From positions 62,001-126,000 of the forward strand of contig CANNFA010000005.1 of the NCBI GenBank assembly GCA_947503765.1: a DNA stretch of 64,000 nucleotides, read 5' to 3'. The notes under the pieces were generated by a model. That model saw only the letters and a program-made list of their open reading frames with translations. It was not told the DNA's origin and did not search any database. Both the position numbers and the translations under genes were made by a program. The number at the start of each line of letters is the position of its first letter. The first letter of the stretch is position 1. Origin of the DNA: an uncultured Paracoccaceae bacterium. GTDB lineage: Bacteria; Pseudomonadota; Alphaproteobacteria; Rhodobacterales; Rhodobacteraceae. Below, one piece after another: positions 60,582 to 64,000 of the stretch.

Positions 60582-62084
60582 ATGACCGGACAAGAGGCCG
60601 CGACCTCTCTGCTTCTCGATGCGCGGGGCGTCTCCAAGCGCTTTGGCGCGGTGGTCGCTTTGCGCGATGCGTCGCTGACCCTGCGCAAGGGCGAAATCGT
60701 TGCGCTGATGGGCGCGAACGGCGCGGGCAAGTCGACCTTCGTCAAGATCCTGACCGGGGCGCTGCAGCGCGACGGCGGCACGATCCGCATTCGAGGGCAG
60801 GAAAGCAGCGCCCGCTCGCCCGCCGGGGCGCGCGCGGCCGGGCTGGTCCCGGTCTACCAGGAACCCTCGCTGATCCCCGATCTGGATGTGGCCGATAATC
60901 TGCGGCTGGGCGGCACGCCGGTGGATCCCTTCCGGCACTGGGTGGCCGAACTGGGCATCAAGGATTTGCGGCTGGACGCGATGATCGGGCAATTGCCGCT
61001 GGCGACCTTGCGGATCCTCGATCTGGCGCGGGCGCTGGCCAGCAAGCCGGACGTGCTGCTGCTGGACGAGATGACGGCGGCGCTGCCGACCGACCTGGTC
61101 GAACGGGTGCTGAAAACGGTGCGCGCCGAGGCCGATAACGGCCGCTCGGTGATCTACATCTCGCACCGCTTTTCCGAGATTTCAGAGCTTTGCGACCGCG
61201 CCTCGATCCTGCGCGACGGCGCGACGGTGGGCGATCTGCCGATCGAGGACCGGGTCGAGGACAAGGTGGTCGAACTGATGCTGGGCGCGTCGCTGGGCAG
61301 CGGCGAGGCGCCGGCGGCACAGGCGCGCCCGGTGCCCGAAGGGCCGCCCAGCCTGCGGGTGCGCAGCCTTGCCGCCGGGCGCAAGCTGACGGATGTGTCC
61401 TTCGATTTGCACAGGGGCGAGGTGCTGGGCGTCGTCGCGCTGGAAGGGCAGGGGCAGGACGAATTGTTCGACGTGCTGGCCGGGCTGGACCGGCCGGAAA
61501 GCGGCGAGATCGAGGTGAACGGCAGCCGCGCCCTGTTCCGCCACCCCGCCGATGCCATCGCGGCAGGCCATGTGCTGGTGCCCGGCGACCGGGCGCACGG
61601 GCTGCTGATGGAACGGTCGGTGCGCGAGAATATCGCGCTGCCCTTGGTCGCGCGGGCGCGCAAATGGGGCGCGATCCGCATGAAGGACGAGGCGCGGCGC
61701 GTGTCGGGCGCCATCGAGCGGCTTCAGATCGACACCCGCGCCCAGGGCGAGGTGCAGCGGCTTTCGGGCGGCAACCAGCAGAAGGTGACCATCGCGCGCT
61801 GGGTCGCCAAGGGGGTCGAGACGCTGCTGCTGTTCGACCCGACCCGCGGCATCGACGTGCGCACCAAGCGGCAGATCTACCTGCTGGTGCGCGAACTGGC
61901 CGGGCAGGGGGCGTCGGTGCTGTATTATACCTCGGAACTGGGCGAGGTGGCGATGGCCTGTGACCGCGCCGTGGTGATCTTCAACGGGCGCAGCGTCGAC
62001 ACGATAGAGGCGGCGGATGCCAGCGAAGAGAACCTGCTGCGCGCGGCCTACGGGTTGACCGAAACTGCGGATGTCCCGGCATGA
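60582..62084 (+). CDS. Sugar ABC importer, two-domain ATP-binding protein
   Basis: A 500-residue RbsA-type ATPase. Domain 1 has Walker A GANGAGKST and Walker B LLLDEMTAAL, with Met in place of the usual Pro and a divergent signature QLPLATLRILDLARAL. Domain 2 starts GEVLGVVALEGQGQDELF, a degenerate Walker A, and carries the signature LSGGNQQKVTIARW and LLFDPTRGIDVRTK. One impaired site is normal for this family; the non-canonical signature of domain 1 is less usual. The stop overlaps the first permease by 4 bp. Confidence 0.92.
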   Translation: MTGQEAATSLLLDARGVSKRFGAVVALRDASLTLRKGEIVALMGANGAGKSTFVKILTGALQRDGGTIRIRGQESSARSPAGARAAGLVPVYQEPSLIPDLDVADNLRLGGTPVDPFRHWVAELGIKDLRLDAMIGQLPLATLRILDLARALASKPDVLLLDEMTAALPTDLVERVLKTVRAEADNGRSVIYISHRFSEISELCDRASILRDGATVGDLPIEDRVEDKVVELMLGASLGSGEAPAAQARPVPEGPPSLRVRSLAAGRKLTDVSFDLHRGEVLGVVALEGQGQDELFDVLAGLDRPESGEIEVNGSRALFRHPADAIAAGHVLVPGDRAHGLLMERSVRENIALPLVARARKWGAIRMKDEARRVSGAIERLQIDTRAQGEVQRLSGGNQQKVTIARWVAKGVETLLLFDPTRGIDVRTKRQIYLLVRELAGQGASVLYYTSELGEVAMACDRAVVIFNGRSVDTIEAADASEENLLRAAYGLTETADVPA

Positions 62085-63031
62085 ACCGGGTCCTCGGCAA
62101 ACACGGCTGGACGCTGGGCCTGCTGGCGCTGCTGGTGCTGCTGTTCGGCATCACCCGGATCATCCAGCCGAATTTCGGCGCCTCGGGGCTGGACAGCCTG
62201 TCGCGCGCGGCGCTGCCCTTTGCCTTTGCCACGGCGGCGATGGTGATCGTCGTGATCGCCGGCGGCATCGACCTGTCGGTCGCCTCGATGATGGCGGTGG
62301 CGGGGGTTACGGCGGCGGTGCTGATGGAGGGCGCGGGAACCGGCGGCACGCTTTTCGCGGTCGCCGTGGTGCTGGTGGCCGGTCTGGCCATGGGGGCGCT
62401 GAACGGCGCGCTGATCGTGGTGACGCGGGTGCCCGATATCGTGGTGACGCTGGCAATGCTGTTCGTCTGGGAAGGCGTGGCGCTGCTGATCCTCAAGGCG
62501 CCCGGCGGCACGGCGACGCCCTGGCTGCGCGAGATGATCGTGGGGCCGCTGGTCTTTGCCTGGCTGCCCAAATCGCTGGTCTTCCTTGCCGTGTGCCTGG
62601 CGGCGGTATGGGTGCCGCTGAAACGCTCGAAGCTGGGCCTGTCGATCTATGCCATCGGCAGCGACGAACTGGCCGCCTATCGCTCGGGCGTGTCGGTCGG
62701 GCGCACGCGGATCGCGGCCTATGCGCTGTGCGGGCTGCTATCGGCCATCGGCGGGCTGACCCTGACCATGAGCACCGGCAACGGAGAGCCGATCCCCGGC
62801 CCCTACCTTCTGGCCAGCGTGGCGGCGGCGGTGCTGGGCGGCGCGGTGCTGGGCGGCGGGCGCGGCGCGCTGCTGGGCCCGGTGATCGCGGTCTTCGTGC
62901 TGCGGCTGGTGCGGATGGACCTGACGCTGGCCTCGGTCGATCCCAACGTGACCACCATCGTCGAGGGCACGATCATGGTCGCGGTGGTGATGCTGGGCGG
63001 TGTACTCGCGATGCGAAGGAGACGCGCATGA
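62081..63031 (+). CDS. Sugar ABC importer, permease 1
   Basis: A 316-residue RbsC-type permease with about eight to ten helices. Signature AMVIVVIAGGIDLSVASMMAVAGV near residue 60 and VAAAVLGGAVLGGGRGALLGPVIAV near residue 248. Overlaps the ATPase and the next permease by 4 bp each, so the three are translated together. Confidence 0.92.
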   Translation: MNRVLGKHGWTLGLLALLVLLFGITRIIQPNFGASGLDSLSRAALPFAFATAAMVIVVIAGGIDLSVASMMAVAGVTAAVLMEGAGTGGTLFAVAVVLVAGLAMGALNGALIVVTRVPDIVVTLAMLFVWEGVALLILKAPGGTATPWLREMIVGPLVFAWLPKSLVFLAVCLAAVWVPLKRSKLGLSIYAIGSDELAAYRSGVSVGRTRIAAYALCGLLSAIGGLTLTMSTGNGEPIPGPYLLASVAAAVLGGAVLGGGRGALLGPVIAVFVLRLVRMDLTLASVDPNVTTIVEGTIMVAVVMLGGVLAMRRRRA

Positions 63032-64000
63032 CCCAGGCTGAAAGCACCGCCCTGGCCCGCGATCCCGCGCTGAAACGGATCGCCCGGTTCCTGGGCGACA
63101 ACCCGATGATCCCGCTGATCGTGCTGCTGCTGCTGCTGGTCGGGGTGTTGGAATTCATGCGCCCCGGCATCGTCAACGAACGCTGGATCGCCAACACGGT
63201 GAAATTCGCCATTCCGCTGGCGATGCTGGCGGCCTGCCAGACCATGACCATGCTGACCGGCGGCATCGACCTGTCGGCGGCGGTGGCGGCGACGATCACC
63301 GGCTTTGTCATGGCCACGCAGGTGCCCATCGTCGGCGTGCCCTGGGCGATCGTCATCGGGTTGATACCGGCGATCCTGATCGGGCTGGTGAACGGGTTCG
63401 GCGTGGCCTTCTGCCGGGTGCATCCGCTGATCATGACGCTGGGCACCGGGCTGATCGGCACCGGCTGCCTGCAGGTCTATCAGCGCTTCGTCCTGTCCAC
63501 CGGGTCGGTGGTGCCGGACAGCCTGGCCTGGCTGGGCACCGGGCGGACATGGGGCTGGCCCAATTCGCTGCTGCTGTTCGTGCCCTTCGCCGCGCTGCTG
63601 ATCTGGGGCCAGAAGCGCACCGGGTTCGGCCGCCTGCTTTACGCGCTGGGATCGAACGAGACGGCCTCGCGCATCTCGGGCGTGCGGGCATGGCAGGTGT
63701 ACCTGGCGCTCTACGCGCTGTCGGGGCTGGTCGCGGGGATCACCGGGCTGCTTTATGTCGGGCTGATCCGGGCGCCGTCGCTGTCGCTGGTGAACCCGCT
63801 CATGCTGCCCTCGGTTGCCGCGGCGGTGATCGGCGGCACCTCGATCTTCGGCGGGCGCGGCGGCTATTCGGGCACGATCCTAGGGGCGCTGATCCTGACG
63901 GTACTGGGCACGCTGCTGACGCTGCTGCAGATGCCCGAGGGCGCGCGCCGCATCCTGTTCGGCGCGATCATCCTGGTCGTGACCACCATCTATGTCCGCC
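63028..64000 (+). CDS. Sugar ABC importer, permease 2 (3' end outside window)
   Basis: At least 324 codons with no stop before the window edge. RbsC-type permease with TMTMLTGGIDLSAAVAATITGF near residue 72 and VAAAVIGGTSIFGGRGGYSGTILGALIL near residue 267. GAAGGAG lies 7-8 bp before the ATG. Family lengths of 320-345 mean only a few residues are missing. Two distinct permeases in one operon suggest a heterodimeric channel. Confidence 0.9.
   Translation, partial: MTQAESTALARDPALKRIARFLGDNPMIPLIVLLLLLVGVLEFMRPGIVNERWIANTVKFAIPLAMLAACQTMTMLTGGIDLSAAVAATITGFVMATQVPIVGVPWAIVIGLIPAILIGLVNGFGVAFCRVHPLIMTLGTGLIGTGCLQVYQRFVLSTGSVVPDSLAWLGTGRTWGWPNSLLLFVPFAALLIWGQKRTGFGRLLYALGSNETASRISGVRAWQVYLALYALSGLVAGITGLLYVGLIRAPSLSLVNPLMLPSVAAAVIGGTSIFGGRGGYSGTILGALILTVLGTLLTLLQMPEGARRILFGAIILVVTTIYVR

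Noticed and set aside
1-64000. tRNA, rRNA, riboswitch, CRISPR or prophage elements
   Set aside because: None was recognised on reading both strands. Small RNAs without strong structure could still have been missed.

Overview
The window is a high-GC (mostly about 65-70 % by eye) stretch from a metabolically versatile alphaproteobacterium, most likely a member of the Rhodobacterales. Evidence is the codon use, the density of DctPQM and TAXI-type TRAP carriers, sugar ABC importers, LacI/GntR-controlled catabolic operons, and overlapping start/stop junctions. No phage genes, tRNA, rRNA, CRISPR array or complete insertion sequence was recognised. The only stretch with clearly foreign base composition is about 35.75-36.70 kb.

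Layout. (1) 0-3 kb: end of a 3-hydroxyacyl-CoA-dehydrogenase-like gene, an SDR and a GMC (choline-dehydrogenase-like) oxidoreductase. (2) 3.0-6.8 kb: an osmF-yehYXW-type betaine/osmoprotectant ABC importer in the E. coli gene order. (3) 6.9-14.8 kb: an L-idonate/5-ketogluconate/gluconate module (idnD, idnO, gntK, a GarR-like dehydrogenase, a LacI regulator with an unusual N-terminal double domain, and a DctPQM TRAP carrier). It is tied together by two copies of a TGxTATCGATAxCA operator. (4) 15.1-23.7 kb: larC-larA (nickel-pincer racemase), a divergent GntR regulator and a Dpp/Nik-type ABC importer with short ATPases. (5) 23.7-35.7 kb: myo-inositol-type catabolism (sugar ABC importer, LacI regulator, two Gfo/Idh/MocA dehydrogenases, an IolE-like TIM barrel, iolD, iolC, iolB, iolJ) with two TTGCAACCGGTTGCAA operators. 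(6) 35.9-36.6 kb: an AT-rich lone AbiU2-like HEPN gene.

(7) 36.7-46.5 kb: a five-gene operon on the minus strand (GntR, larE, larB, GntR, NIPSNAP) divergent from a TAXI TRAP carrier, a thiamine-diphosphate enzyme and a D-2-hydroxyacid dehydrogenase. Together with larA/larC this reads as a 2-hydroxyacid uptake, racemisation, oxidation and cleavage system. (8) 46.8-56.4 kb: an AfuABC/FbpABC-type ABC importer with twin binding proteins, followed by three different cytoplasmic phosphatases (IMPase-like, CX5R-type, calcineurin-like) and a convergent LacI regulator. I read this as an importer plus dephosphorylation line for an organophosphate, possibly a phospho-inositol or sugar phosphate, and consider it the most novel assembly here. 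(9) 56.6-64.0 kb: a second sugar or polyol module (SDR, a frameshifted Gfo/Idh/MocA gene, a TIM-barrel isomerase and an Rbs-like ABC importer that runs off the end).

Several binding-protein genes are separated from the next gene of their operon by perfect GC-rich hairpins, which probably keep binding-protein mRNA levels above those of the membrane components. Function calls rest on reading motifs, lengths and gene context; no database search was possible.
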